DNA of 42,188 nucleotides from CAYRFE01 sp964423645 [NCBI: uncultured bacterium] (GCA_964423645.1 CAYRFE010000028.1:1-42188), one strand, 5' to 3'. Shown: positions 33,025 to 42,188, counted from the stretch's first letter. Numbers and translations: made by a program. Notes: generated by a model not told the origin, from the sequence alone.

Positions 33025-33506
33025 TACATGCCTCCTAACAAAGATCTGTTTTCATTATTCTTTGCAGTGATGATCGTAGAGCAGAGAATTAAAAACATTA
33101 AACCCGCAATAAATCGGTTCATTGATCCTCCTTTGAACACAAAAGGCACCAGAGAACACAAGAGCCAAATGGCAATATATACGTATAAAATAAAAAGTCA
33201 ATAAAAAAAGTTTATAGACATCTTTACATTTTTATCATAAAAGCGTTAGATAAATATGTTGTGAAACCTATGGCCTCTAAAATCGATTAAAATGGGTCTT
33301 GGTTATCAAGTTTGAGAATTTCCCCAGGCGAAAACAGCTTTTTATGATCATTGTTTTTACAGATCGTTTATCAACGCAACATAAGGCGTCATATGGGACT
33401 CTATTTTATTCAGAACCATATTAACTCAACTTAAATGCTTTGAAAAATACTTAATATTTTGTTTTGTTTAGCCTACAGTAAAAAATATTTTAAATAATTA
33501 TAATTA

Positions 33507-33539
33507 GGGTATTGACAATACCCTTTTTGTCATTATACT
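33507..33539 (+). promoter_or_regulatory. Strong promoter with overlapping palindromic operator
   Basis: TTGACA (33512-33517) and TATACT (33534-33539) are 16 bp apart and match sigma-70 closely. The -35 hexamer lies inside a 17-bp palindrome, GGGTATT-GAC-AATACCC (33507-33523), so a dimeric repressor bound there would block polymerase. The gene at 33584 starts 45 bp downstream. The remaining gap, 33025-33506, is AT-rich; I see no gene in it. Confidence 0.7.
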
Positions 33540-33583
33540 AAAACACATATCTATTACTATGCTTTACAGAGAAAGGAGAATAT

Positions 33584-34123
33584 ATGAAAATGGCGATTTC
33601 ACCATCGGCGCTTAAGACAATCCAAGTGATAACGAATGATGTTCGAAAAAGAGGTATTAAAAAATTTAATCTAAAAAACTATCTGAATGATTCATCATTT
33701 GGATATATTGTCGGTGAAAATGAAGATGCGATAAAGGTTATAGGTGATAATTGTGGGGAAACAGACGGCTCGTATGATCTTATTAATTGTACTATTCATT
33801 CTTGTAACATTGATCCGATCAATGGGGGCCAAGTATTAACAACCAATGATGGAGTACTTCTTTTTGATCTTATAATGGACATTTCTTCAAGTTGGGAAAT
33901 CAGTTATGTAGATGTTTCAGAAGAAGAAGATTCTTTACGTGAACATTGGCTATCAGGAGATTTGCAAATCGGCGTAACGGTTGCCATCGTCCCTAATGTT
34001 AATGGCGGGAATTTTGAACATCTACAGGAAGATTATGCGGTTTATATGGATAGTCATTATTTTAATGGTGATTATGGCGTTATAGATTGGAGCAGGCCTA
34101 TGGTTGGAGAGTTTATACATTGA
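33584..34123 (+). CDS. Hypothetical protein, 179 aa, first gene of an operon
   Basis: An acidic soluble protein of unknown family. It starts MKMAISPSALKTIQVITNDV with AAAGGAGAATAT just upstream. The first 50 residues are helical. The rest is beta-rich with many D, N and G (GENEDAIKVIGDNCGETDG), and the C terminus is WSRPMVGEFIH. No membrane segment, signal or catalytic motif is seen. It is the first gene after a strong promoter with an overlapping palindrome, and the secreted SH3 protein gene follows after 12 bp. A role as a regulator or an immunity-type partner is possible but not shown. Confidence 0.75.
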   Translation: MKMAISPSALKTIQVITNDVRKRGIKKFNLKNYLNDSSFGYIVGENEDAIKVIGDNCGETDGSYDLINCTIHSCNIDPINGGQVLTTNDGVLLFDLIMDISSSWEISYVDVSEEEDSLREHWLSGDLQIGVTVAIVPNVNGGNFEHLQEDYAVYMDSHYFNGDYGVIDWSRPMVGEFIH

Positions 34124-34135
34124 AAGGAGCAGAAG

Positions 34136-34867
34136 ATGGCGAAAATGAGTATGTGTTTGGGAGTTTTTGTTTTTTGCGTGATTACATTGGTATGGTCGGA
34201 AGCAGTAACAGAAAAGTATGAGCCTGGATTTGTAATGATTACGTATTCCAATGAATGGAATGGAGGGTATAGTGAGCCTGATCCGGAAAATACATCTAAT
34301 GCCCCGGCGTATATCATTGAAGAGGCCGGCAAAGAACGTGGTGAAGGATTGAGCATAGTCATTGATATGAAAGAGACCACACTATCTGGGTGTATCGCCG
34401 AGTTTAAAAAGTATTACACAGACGAATGGGGCCCCTCAGTCAGTTTTGAGCAGAAGCAACGTACTATACATTCAATGGCGTGCACGGTTATAACGGCAGC
34501 ATTTCAATATGCTTATGCTGAATCATATTTTTATACAACCACAGACGGAAGGATCATGGAACTCTCGTTTTCCGGCGGGAACTTCTCTGATTTGTTGTTA
34601 GATACAATTAAAGCAATCGCAGAATCTGTTACGCCATATCAACCGGTATATGGGAAAGGGTATATCATTTCGGATTCGGTAAGAATGCGTTCTATGCCGG
34701 ATACTACCGGGAAAGTTCTTAAAACGCTCACAAAAAACACGGGTGTTCATTTTATTGCACGAAAAGAACCCGTGGTAAAAATCGGCGATATGAATTCACC
34801 ATGGTTTCAAGTTAAAACAAATGACGGCACCATCGGGTATGTCTACGGATTTTTCATTCAATGGTAA
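34136..34867 (+). CDS. Secreted protein with C-terminal bacterial SH3 domain
   Basis: A 243-residue protein. An N-terminal signal peptide (MSMCLGVFVFCVITLVWSEA) ends at about residue 23. The middle 130 residues are a mixed domain of unknown type (AYIIEEAGKERGEGLSIVID, EFKKYYTDEWGPSVSF). Residues 175-243 are an SH3b/SH3_3 domain: GYIISDSVRMRSMPDTTGKV, then WFQVKTNDGTIGYVYGFFIQW. Such domains bind peptides or cell-wall components in the periplasm. AAAGGAGC precedes the ATG. Transcribed with the 33584 gene. Confidence 0.82.
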   Translation: MAKMSMCLGVFVFCVITLVWSEAVTEKYEPGFVMITYSNEWNGGYSEPDPENTSNAPAYIIEEAGKERGEGLSIVIDMKETTLSGCIAEFKKYYTDEWGPSVSFEQKQRTIHSMACTVITAAFQYAYAESYFYTTTDGRIMELSFSGGNFSDLLLDTIKAIAESVTPYQPVYGKGYIISDSVRMRSMPDTTGKVLKTLTKNTGVHFIARKEPVVKIGDMNSPWFQVKTNDGTIGYVYGFFIQW

Positions 34868-34895
34868 GATAGCCCAATTTACACTTTGAAAAACG

Positions 34896-34922
34896 CCATG
34901 GGTTGACATGTGCATCCCATGG
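34896..34922 (+). promoter_or_regulatory. Hairpin with embedded TTGACA between operon genes
   Basis: CCATGGG (34896-34902) and CCCATGG (34916-34922) are perfect arms around a 13-base loop that begins TTGACATG. It sits in the 77-bp gap before the 733-residue gene. It may attenuate or protect the transcript. A full promoter is not evident because no good -10 follows. Confidence 0.45.
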
Positions 34923-34944
34923 TGTCTTTGCAAGGAGGTGATTC

Positions 34945-37146
34945 ATGAGCAATAACGGAAAGTATATAATCTCCGAGCCTGCAGATGCATTTCGTGCAGC
35001 AATATCTGAATTTTACAACAAACCATATGAAACCATTTTTGGCTCAATCGTCGAAATAGAGACTGACTCAGATAAAAACAGTATTTGCGAGCTTTTTGTC
35101 CGCGAAATGTGCCTCATAAATTATAAAATAACATCAGGAAGAAACTATTTCGCGCGTGTTCGGGAACTCATCGACTACTTCGGGTTTGAGACAATTGTTT
35201 CATCGTCTATCAACCATATGCAGGACATGAATTACGGTCGTGAATTCAATGGATTGATACGGTTTGTTTTTTTGTACTGTGCGCCACTTATTGATGAAAA
35301 AGGTGATTCTAATCTTGAAAAATCGTTAGAGAAAAACGTACGCCATGTTCTTCAGAAAATGTACGGAGGCACGAGTATGAAATCAAAAAACTCCGAAGCA
35401 TTAGATGAAGATATTGTAAAATTTTATGAAGGGGTTATTCAGTTTTTTGCCGAATATGCCCGAAGCAATGAATTGGGACCATTTCAAAAAAAATTATTTC
35501 TTATTTATCGAACCTGTAATAATCATTCGGTGAGTTTTCATATGCGGTTGTATACGCTTTTAGAAGCATATTTTGATTATGATAATTATGAAGATTACCC
35601 GGAGTATGCGCGACTGGTTTCAGCAAGGGCGGGTATGGTTCTTTCAGGATATTTACGCTTGCCGGATGATGATTATCATAATTGTATAACAGTCTTATTA
35701 AAAAGCAATGCATGGCTTCTTGAAAATCCGGAACTCTACAACACGCTTCGTTCCGTACTGCCTAATATTTCCGAAAAAAATCAGCAGCAGGCCGAGGAAG
35801 CCATTGAAGAATTGCGATTTTCATTTGATGAAAATCTTGTATGTAATCTTTGCGAAGGATTGCTCCATCCGAAAAAGAAAGTCTCCGCTCGTGCAAGGTT
35901 CATAGTATCGCAAATGAATGAGGAAAAAGCACAGATGATTGCTGATGAAACGGTACGTCGTGAAAAACATTTGAGCCAGCGGAAAACAGATGAAAAACGC
36001 CAATTGCGGGCATGGATGGTCGGGAAATATTACGGCAGCATGCTCATACGGGACGAATGTGCGTCAAGGATCGATGCATACATTGCTGATCAACAGAGTA
36101 AGGGATACGAATGGCAAGAACGCGCCAATGACCTGATCGCAGAATACAGTTTGCATTTATTGCACAAACGGTCGCTAGTTCTTCGATATGAATATATGTG
36201 TCGCAAAAAAAATTATGATGATTGGGGAGAGATTGAGAGAGAAACCTTGTTGGCTTTATGCGATGGACTCAATGAATATCACTGCGCATGGATATGGACA
36301 ACACAGCCAGAACAACGCGTTAATCTGTATCGGCTTTTACGTGGGTACCGTGAAATTCTTGAAAATGTTGACGAAAAGGACGATAATCGTATTACTCTCA
36401 TTACTCAGCTTGAGGCCAAGTATAAGGCAGCTTACTTTTTAGAATCGAATAATAGTGAGCGGCTTGAACGAATGCTTGTGAAAGGACATAGTGAAGAAAT
36501 GATAGCCGCAGCTGTTGTAGCAGCACCTGAAGCCATAGAAAAATATCAAGCCGTGCTTATAGATGGTATGCACCATTGGGAACCTGATAGGGCTTATTGT
36601 GCGGCATTATGTTTGATCAAAATAGATAATAACAATGCTATGGAGTATGTTACAGAGTTGCTACCGCGCATTTGTTCATTATATGTTAACTCTGCTAAAA
36701 CGACCGGGCACGCAGTTAATATGGCACGTGCTGATTACTTTTTTCGCCTGCTGCGATATACATCAATGATCGGCGTCGGTAACGATGATCTTTATGATAT
36801 GATGGTAGGATTGTTTTCTTATTTTCCACAAAAAGACGGTCAGCAACCCCGACATGAGGATTTAAAGGTACTTGCTCAGCATGTTGTAGGCTATTTTAAA
36901 AAACGCAGTGAACAAGGATTGACATCACTTGCACGAATTTCCACTATGCCGGCAATTGACATATTGTTTATGATCGGAACAATGAAAGCGTTAGAGCATT
37001 TGAACAAAACGCAGTCTCCTTTGGCAAAAGAGGATCAGGACCTCTTTAAAGTATTTCGGCAGTGGATGATTGATAAACCTCGTCCTGAAGAAGGATCTTG
37101 CACTGATGCAGAAAGCGATATGCTTGATAACCCATTTATCACATGA
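34945..37146 (+). CDS. Large helical-repeat hypothetical protein, 733 aa
   Basis: A 733-residue, almost entirely helical soluble protein with repeated helix pairs of about 35-45 residues (for example YHNCITVLLKSNAWLLENPE, ARLVSARAGMVLSGYLRL). This recalls HEAT or TPR-like solenoids, though no repeat consensus is clear. No nucleotide-binding or catalytic motif is seen. The ribosome binding site AAGGAGGTGATTC precedes ATG 34945 and is one of the strongest in the window. It is the third gene of the plus-strand operon and overlaps or abuts the small 97-codon frame that follows. It converges with the 37518-41249 gene, which is also a giant helical protein. Function unknown. Confidence 0.75.
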   Translation: MSNNGKYIISEPADAFRAAISEFYNKPYETIFGSIVEIETDSDKNSICELFVREMCLINYKITSGRNYFARVRELIDYFGFETIVSSSINHMQDMNYGREFNGLIRFVFLYCAPLIDEKGDSNLEKSLEKNVRHVLQKMYGGTSMKSKNSEALDEDIVKFYEGVIQFFAEYARSNELGPFQKKLFLIYRTCNNHSVSFHMRLYTLLEAYFDYDNYEDYPEYARLVSARAGMVLSGYLRLPDDDYHNCITVLLKSNAWLLENPELYNTLRSVLPNISEKNQQQAEEAIEELRFSFDENLVCNLCEGLLHPKKKVSARARFIVSQMNEEKAQMIADETVRREKHLSQRKTDEKRQLRAWMVGKYYGSMLIRDECASRIDAYIADQQSKGYEWQERANDLIAEYSLHLLHKRSLVLRYEYMCRKKNYDDWGEIERETLLALCDGLNEYHCAWIWTTQPEQRVNLYRLLRGYREILENVDEKDDNRITLITQLEAKYKAAYFLESNNSERLERMLVKGHSEEMIAAAVVAAPEAIEKYQAVLIDGMHHWEPDRAYCAALCLIKIDNNNAMEYVTELLPRICSLYVNSAKTTGHAVNMARADYFFRLLRYTSMIGVGNDDLYDMMVGLFSYFPQKDGQQPRHEDLKVLAQHVVGYFKKRSEQGLTSLARISTMPAIDILFMIGTMKALEHLNKTQSPLAKEDQDLFKVFRQWMIDKPRPEEGSCTDAESDMLDNPFIT

Positions 37147-37157
37147 AAGGAGAGACT

Positions 37158-37436
37158 ATGGCAACAATGATTCGATTACATAATTCGACGTATAGAATTT
37201 CGAAATTATATTTCAATCAAATGGGGATTCGTTATAGTACTAATGATGAAGAAAAAAAAACGCTTATTGTTAATAGTGATCACATCCGTTTTATCCGTGA
37301 TTTTTCTGAAAATAATTACTATACATTGAATTTAACTATTGATGGGACGACCGGATTTATTATCGATCTCAAATATGATAGCAAAGAAGCATATGAACAT
37401 GATCTGGAACTACTTTTAGGCAATAACAAGGAATGA
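37158..37436 (+). CDS. Hypothetical protein, 92 aa, last gene of the operon
   Basis: A small beta-rich protein (MIRLHNSTYRISKLYFNQMG, NYYTLNLTIDGTTGFIIDLK) ending in a helix, EAYEHDLELLLGNN. I chose ATG 37158, which has AAAGGAG five bases upstream; an ATG at 37143 that overlaps the previous stop (ATGA) would add five residues. No family recognised. It is translationally linked to the 733-residue protein and so probably works with it. It ends 81 bp before the convergent stop of the giant helical gene. Confidence 0.68.
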   Translation: MATMIRLHNSTYRISKLYFNQMGIRYSTNDEEKKTLIVNSDHIRFIRDFSENNYYTLNLTIDGTTGFIIDLKYDSKEAYEHDLELLLGNNKE

Positions 37437-37517
37437 TGATATGCGGCAAAAATAGGCGTTAGGAATGTATGAGATCTCATCGTGTGATACTGTCATTGCC
37501 TTGAGTTTAGAGGTATT

Positions 37518-40500
37518 TTAATTTCCATGCCAATATAATACCCGCGCTTTCCAAAATTTTTTTACCGTTGCGGGTATTTTTAATTTATTAAATTTGTGCA
37601 AATATTCTTTCATTTCACTCTTGTTTTTTACATTTGGTATTGAAAACCCGAGAAGGACATCATACCATTTTTCAGAAAGCTTGGAAAAATACTTAAAAAC
37701 ATCCATTCCCTGAAACCACGGATAACATGATTTTTTACTTAGAAGAGTGTAAAGATACGCTCGTTGGAAACGCGGATATTCATTCAAGGTGCTAATGTAT
37801 TTGATGATATTATTATATGAAAACAGATGTGCTTCATAGGAAGATTCCGACAAGAGGAATTCTAATCCCCAATCTTCGAATTTTGAAACGATTTTTCTAA
37901 AATTGGATTTAAAATTAAAAGCCGGCAGTATGGCGAAAGCATTTTCGAGTTCCTTGAGAAAAAGCGCTTCATCCGTTATTCCCCAAAAATAATGCCAGAA
38001 TTGACGGCAAAATGGCAATGCTTCACGAGTATAATTATTGAGATACAATGGTCTTATAATATACTCGATATAATTGAGTATAAAGTTGCGCGGAGCTTGT
38101 TTAAAAATATTCACTATCATATGAACGCCTATAGCATCTTTTTTCCATGCGTAAAATTCAAGTGCTGCAAGGGCTGCACTGATTGAATTGCTCCGAATCA
38201 TGCGTTTGACAATTAAACATACTTCCTGTGTATTATTACGGCGTAAAACCATTGATAATTCCATATCTGCTTTTTCTTCATCGCTATCGGGATTATACGT
38301 ATATTGCGTTGATTTACATGCGACATAGAGCGATAAGAAGCGTTGCGCAACGTCATAATTATTTTCATGAATGAAGTGACGAATTATTTCACGAAGCAGA
38401 GAATGGTCTTTTTCATGCTGCTGCAAATGGTCATAGACATAATCGACATGACCGTTTTTTACCAAAGCAATAAATATATCACTGCGTTCATAATGACTTG
38501 CAGACGCAAGCGCATCAAGATAGCGTTCTTCGGCAATGAGATCCTTTGTGGTATTAGGGTGAGCTGTTTCAGTGTTAAACAGTAGAGTATGCTGAAAACC
38601 TTCACGTTCGACAGTATCTGTTATGAATTCTGACAAGGCTAAGACGTGTTCATCTTTACGCGCATCGGATGCGCTTGTCGCATACAAAATAATATCTTTA
38701 TCGCTCAAGCCGGCGCACGCATAACGTAGACAGAATAAAAGGCTTGTGTAATCGTGCATAGCATTGAAATAGTCACAGCACCATTTTAAAATAGTATTTT
38801 TTTTAATGGGATTGTTTAACGTGCGTAGCAGCCTGTGTGTTTGTTGTATATTACCACTTGCGAATGTGTGTATCAGCGAAGTTTTAATTTTTTCCCACCG
38901 TTCATATACCTGGCGCATATGTAGTGGAACAATAGTTTGCAACATCACTTCTACCGCGTTATCGAAAGAATTCAAGGCACAGAGAATTGTTACAATCTCC
39001 ATTGATTGGTTATGCAGATAATAAAAATCGTACGCATCTGGATAAAATAATAGTTTTTTGCGCGTGGTCAATTCAATAACATAAGACCAGCCTTTTGCCA
39101 GAAGTAGTTTTCGGAATGTATCGATGTAATCACTGAACAAGTAATATAATGACCATCGCGAGGTCGTTAGTGATAAGAAGAAATCAGTGCACATATACTC
39201 ATATGATGATTGTGAAAGATATGCCGGATTGTCTATTAGCCAGCTGTGAATATATGAGATAGTATTATCCGGAAGGACTGTAAGCAAAGCAGCAACGATT
39301 TTTGTTTCTTTGAGATCATGCATGATATGCGCTAAAGATAACAGATCACTCTCGGGTATCATCTGTAGGATATCCTTAGATAATGCAATGAATTGCTCGC
39401 GAAGCAATGCAATTTGCGTATAATGATTGCCGTAAACGGCTAATTTGAAAAGATGAGCAAAAAAATCGAGATCTTTATAAGAATTCCATGGGCGTACATC
39501 AATGAGTAGCGGGAAATATGTATCGTAATAGTCCGGATTATCCTGCGCCGTATAATCTAAAAAGGCAAGTACCTGATCAGAATTTTCCGCACAAACATCA
39601 CAATCAAGCAAATACTTTGAAATAACTGAATACACGCATACAGGCACGCGCGGATTACTGTCATTAAAAAGATTTGTAATATCAAACGGAACAGAATTTT
39701 TTTCTAAAAAAGAAATCATTTCATAGACAAAATATCCAGCAAGGTCATTCTTCCCCTGGTTAGCCAGATGTGCGGAAACGTATCGGAGAATATATTCACC
39801 CTGAACACAGTGGGGTAGGGTTAAGGTGCTGAAAAGTGTATTGATGTCATCAATGGTTTCGAGTGACTTGGTACATATGGTTAATGCAATGATTTCTTTA
39901 ACCCCTGCAGCAATTAGAGTATCAAGTATTATGGTCCAGTCGAATTCTCGGCATAGAGTATAGATAGTTTCATAGAGTGAGAATTCGAACTGCTCGGAAG
40001 TGCGTCGTTGGGCTATATACAAAGCATTGTCGTAATCGCCTGTAACCACTGCGTAATATAAAAAAATATCAGAAACAGTGTTTTGTCGTTGGATCACATT
40101 CACGTCTGTAATAAGCATCCACAAATCATGAATGTGATGTTGGAAAGTATTTTGATGTAACAGTGGCCATAATGACTCACTGAAACTATAAACTGTATCA
40201 CGCGCTTGATGTGCGAGTAATGTTATGATTTGGGGAATAGCCTTATTGATAAACGCATCATCAGTAACTTGCTCCAGTAGTGTGATAAGCAGAGTAATCA
40301 GATCATCGTTAATGAAAACAGCAGACACATACGTGAATAATTCTTTATAGTATACAGCAATAAACGATGGATCAATATTGTTATACTGATAACGGTTTTT
40401 TTCAATAGTAATATGAGGCGGGAGAACGGGAAAAGGGAGATGCGGATTGTTTTTATACGCATCGGCGATAATTTTTAAGTAACCGAGGCTTTCCCATAAT

Positions 40501-41249
40501 GGTGCTGAATAGTGATTACGTTTGAGAAGATCAACAGCACACGCATAACGGAAATGAATCGGGAACCATGCTTGTGATATTTCACGCGGCCGTCCAAGAC
40601 GTATACCCCGAAATACAGGATCGGTGATGTCGGTTGGATTATTGGTGATAGCAATGGTTAACATTGTATCAAAAAAGTGATAATATGATCGTGCTTCGCT
40701 TGATTCGGATTGGGGACTTTTTAATAACGCATATAGTACGGCAAATGACACCGGTATAGACTGAAGCCACCCGGCTCGTTTAAGATAATAATGTATATAT
40801 GATAACGACGATAGGTCTCCTGATCGGAGCATTTCATAAATAAACTGCCAATCGCATTCGAGCAAGACATCAATATTATCATATTGCTTATATGGTTTTT
40901 TTCCCAATATCCTGACGTCAACAGCCTCCATACGATCCATTAATAGTGCGGTTTTTTCGGCAATCATAAGATACAGGCGTCCTATTCGATATTTTTCTGC
41001 GGCACTGTATTCATACGGTTTGTGTAATGTTATTCCGCAGCGCTCCAGAAAATGATCGGAATGAATGCTGTATTTTTTAGGAATGCGATAAAGGCTGATG
41101 GTTTCATCATGCCACCCGGTCACACGGCAAAGACGGTAATATAGTGTTTTCAAGAATATACAGCGCGGATAGTTCATTTGATATATCGTAGCCTGCAGGT
41201 TGTGGTTGTGAATAATTGTTTCGTTGTTATTTTTCGGTGTCATGAACAT
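37518..41249 (-). CDS. Giant helical-repeat protein next to a VWA protein, 1243 aa
   Basis: About 1243 residues, helical throughout, with many aromatic and leucine residues in helix pairs (for example YLDALASASHYERSDIFIAL, ISAALAALEFYAWKK). It looks like a long TPR/HEAT-type scaffold. No ATPase, nuclease or membrane motif is visible. The start chosen is ATG 41249 with AAAGGCGG upstream, 23 bp inside the VWA gene; ATG 41243 is also possible, and an earlier frame start at 41279 lacks support. Coupling to the VWA gene suggests they act in one complex. In MoxR/VWA conflict systems a third large, variable protein commonly accompanies the ATPase and VWA pair; this gene fits that place, but the ATPase is not in view. 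Confidence 0.75.
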   Translation of the reverse strand: MFMTPKNNNETIIHNHNLQATIYQMNYPRCIFLKTLYYRLCRVTGWHDETISLYRIPKKYSIHSDHFLERCGITLHKPYEYSAAEKYRIGRLYLMIAEKTALLMDRMEAVDVRILGKKPYKQYDNIDVLLECDWQFIYEMLRSGDLSSLSYIHYYLKRAGWLQSIPVSFAVLYALLKSPQSESSEARSYYHFFDTMLTIAITNNPTDITDPVFRGIRLGRPREISQAWFPIHFRYACAVDLLKRNHYSAPLWESLGYLKIIADAYKNNPHLPFPVLPPHITIEKNRYQYNNIDPSFIAVYYKELFTYVSAVFINDDLITLLITLLEQVTDDAFINKAIPQIITLLAHQARDTVYSFSESLWPLLHQNTFQHHIHDLWMLITDVNVIQRQNTVSDIFLYYAVVTGDYDNALYIAQRRTSEQFEFSLYETIYTLCREFDWTIILDTLIAAGVKEIIALTICTKSLETIDDINTLFSTLTLPHCVQGEYILRYVSAHLANQGKNDLAGYFVYEMISFLEKNSVPFDITNLFNDSNPRVPVCVYSVISKYLLDCDVCAENSDQVLAFLDYTAQDNPDYYDTYFPLLIDVRPWNSYKDLDFFAHLFKLAVYGNHYTQIALLREQFIALSKDILQMIPESDLLSLAHIMHDLKETKIVAALLTVLPDNTISYIHSWLIDNPAYLSQSSYEYMCTDFFLSLTTSRWSLYYLFSDYIDTFRKLLLAKGWSYVIELTTRKKLLFYPDAYDFYYLHNQSMEIVTILCALNSFDNAVEVMLQTIVPLHMRQVYERWEKIKTSLIHTFASGNIQQTHRLLRTLNNPIKKNTILKWCCDYFNAMHDYTSLLFCLRYACAGLSDKDIILYATSASDARKDEHVLALSEFITDTVEREGFQHTLLFNTETAHPNTTKDLIAEERYLDALASASHYERSDIFIALVKNGHVDYVYDHLQQHEKDHSLLREIIRHFIHENNYDVAQRFLSLYVACKSTQYTYNPDSDEEKADMELSMVLRRNNTQEVCLIVKRMIRSNSISAALAALEFYAWKKDAIGVHMIVNIFKQAPRNFILNYIEYIIRPLYLNNYTREALPFCRQFWHYFWGITDEALFLKELENAFAILPAFNFKSNFRKIVSKFEDWGLEFLLSESSYEAHLFSYNNIIKYISTLNEYPRFQRAYLYTLLSKKSCYPWFQGMDVFKYFSKLSEKWYDVLLGFSIPNVKNKSEMKEYLHKFNKLKIPATVKKFWKARVLYWHGN

Positions 41250-42174
41250 CAACCGCCTTTCGTGAAGAACACAGCGCATCCATCATTTTTGATGTTTGGG
41301 TACTATCCCATGTCCCGTTGCGAGAAATATGAATGCAAGCATCGGCGATTTCTCCCAAATTGCTGTCGTTATTGCCGATAATAATACCCCATATACGTAT
41401 GAGGCTACGTGTTTTTAATCTGTGAATGTTTTTTATAGTCTGCGTACTTATGGAATCTCCGCCATCAGTAATCATCACCAGATCCGCGGCACTAAATTCC
41501 GGTTCAGAAAAACGCGGTATAGCCTTGATAAGCGCAGCATCAAAGTCTGTCCATCCGCCGAAAGAAAATGCACAAAAATCAATAATGTCCTGTATATACC
41601 CGGCTCCCGGATGCAATGTAAAACTTATTTGTTCATTAGTACCTGAAAATAGAATAATATGCAGGGCACGATGTTCCTGGGCCATGCGTAATGCTAAGGC
41701 GCAGCCGAAGGCTTTTGCATAAAGTTCCGGTTGGCCTTCCATGGAACCCGATGTATCAATAAGCATCACGGCGGGACCTCGTCTCAACTCTTCACTGTCG
41801 TTACTAATAAGTTCGGATAATTCATAGGATAGAAGTTTTTGCTCGATCAAACGGGCATAAAACAGCGGTCGGAGTTTCGGGCGTGTAATATTGATAAGTT
41901 CCGCAGGTATAAGTCGTGCAAGATTACCTGAGCGATCTATGGTGTGATAAACGGATGCCTGCTGTGGCTCTAATTGAGAGTGCGAGCTTCCTGTTTTTAA
42001 AAGCAGTCTACCGACTAAATCGCTAAAACAGGTAAAGTCGTCTTTTTTGCTGAATATCGATGCTAATTTTTCAATATTTTTTAGTAAATGTTTTTCATAT
42101 GATGATGTTTTGTGTTGTGGAAGTATTGTTCGCACCATAGATTTAAATCCTTTGTAAATGTCAATATTCGGCAC
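41227..42174 (-). CDS. ViaA-like von Willebrand A domain protein, probably incomplete
   Basis: At least 315 residues. The C-terminal half is a VWA domain with a full metal-ion site: MLIDTSGSMEGQPELYAKAF (D140, S142, S144), FGGWTDFDAAL (Thr) and DLVMITDGGDS (Asp). The AKAFGCALALRMAQEHRALHIILFSG stretch is like ViaA (COG2425). The frame begins with GTG at 42174, only 14 bp from the window edge, and stays open to the edge. ViaA proteins are longer on the N-terminal side, so the true start may lie outside. The usual partner is a MoxR/RavA-type AAA ATPase encoded directly upstream, and that region is not in the window. The stop overlaps the giant helical gene. Confidence 0.82.
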   Translation of the reverse strand: MPNIDIYKGFKSMVRTILPQHKTSSYEKHLLKNIEKLASIFSKKDDFTCFSDLVGRLLLKTGSSHSQLEPQQASVYHTIDRSGNLARLIPAELINITRPKLRPLFYARLIEQKLLSYELSELISNDSEELRRGPAVMLIDTSGSMEGQPELYAKAFGCALALRMAQEHRALHIILFSGTNEQISFTLHPGAGYIQDIIDFCAFSFGGWTDFDAALIKAIPRFSEPEFSAADLVMITDGGDSISTQTIKNIHRLKTRSLIRIWGIIIGNNDSNLGEIADACIHISRNGTWDSTQTSKMMDALCSSRKAVDVHDTEK

Positions 42175-42188
42175 AATGTAGGTAGTAA

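Noticed and set aside
33007-33204. 65-codon plus-strand frame opposite the start of the HExxH gene
   Set aside because: It overlaps the start and ribosome binding site of a well supported minus-strand gene and shows no protein features.
33242-33378. GCGTTAGATAA and TTATCAACGC as a second attC-like site
   Set aside because: The inverted boxes are in the wrong relative orientation for R'' and R', and no L boxes pair between them.

Overview
The window is about 42 kb of low-to-mid GC bacterial DNA. It is dense with accessory, defence-related and plasmid-type genes, and no housekeeping gene is visible. Most genes start behind a clear AGGAG-type ribosome binding site. The host phylum cannot be fixed from the sequence alone. 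A beta-barrel-like gene fragment (15930-16212) hints at a Gram-negative host. One segment (26054-30923) differs in style from its surroundings and looks imported.

Layout. (1) 270-4472, minus strand: six accessory genes, comprising a HEPN-like protein, a nitrilase-superfamily enzyme, an HExxH protein, a small unknown, a DUF4160 protein and a GYF_2/RDD membrane protein. (2) 4662-14622: a complete type I-E CRISPR-Cas locus read on the minus strand, cas3-cas8e-cas11-cas6e-cas7e-cas5e-cas1-cas2 followed by an array of 30 repeats and 29 spacers. (3) 14623-16212: an orphan membrane-anchored protein between two copies of a 35-bp repeat, then a broken beta-barrel gene. (4) 16213-23939: a plasmid-like backbone with a MobC-like gene, a putative oriT, a Rep_3-type initiator with iterons, a ParA/ribbon-helix-helix partition pair and centromere-like repeats. 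It also carries an AbiE-like nucleotidyltransferase/winged-helix pair whose toxin gene has an amber stop, an AlbA_2 (Schlafen-type) ATP-binding protein and a pseudogene. (5) 24429-25764: a small membrane protein (apparent frameshift) plus a PD-(D/E)XK-like protein. (6) 26054-30923: a 4.87-kb integron-style gene cassette ending in a 131-bp attC-like palindrome. It carries a two-gene kinase-helicase plus PLD-nuclease system that matches Mokosh type I. (7) 31278-33024: a conserved unknown protein and an HExxH protein, minus strand. (8) 33584-37436: a four-gene plus-strand operon of unknowns behind a strong promoter with an overlapping palindromic operator. (9) 37518-42174: a giant helical protein and a ViaA-like von Willebrand A protein, convergent with region 8; the VWA gene may run off the right edge.

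How it fits together. The region reads as a defence and mobility island or a plasmid segment. It holds CRISPR-Cas, a Mokosh-like system, a decaying AbiE-like toxin-antitoxin pair and probably a VWA-based conflict system, beside replication, partition and mobilisation functions. The most notable point is the site where the Mokosh cassette enters. A promoter and a strong ribosome binding site on the host side drive a 45-codon ORF that reads across the GTTATGC attachment boundary and stops one base before the kinase-helicase start codon. The insertion therefore appears to give imported, poorly initiated genes a local promoter and translational coupling.
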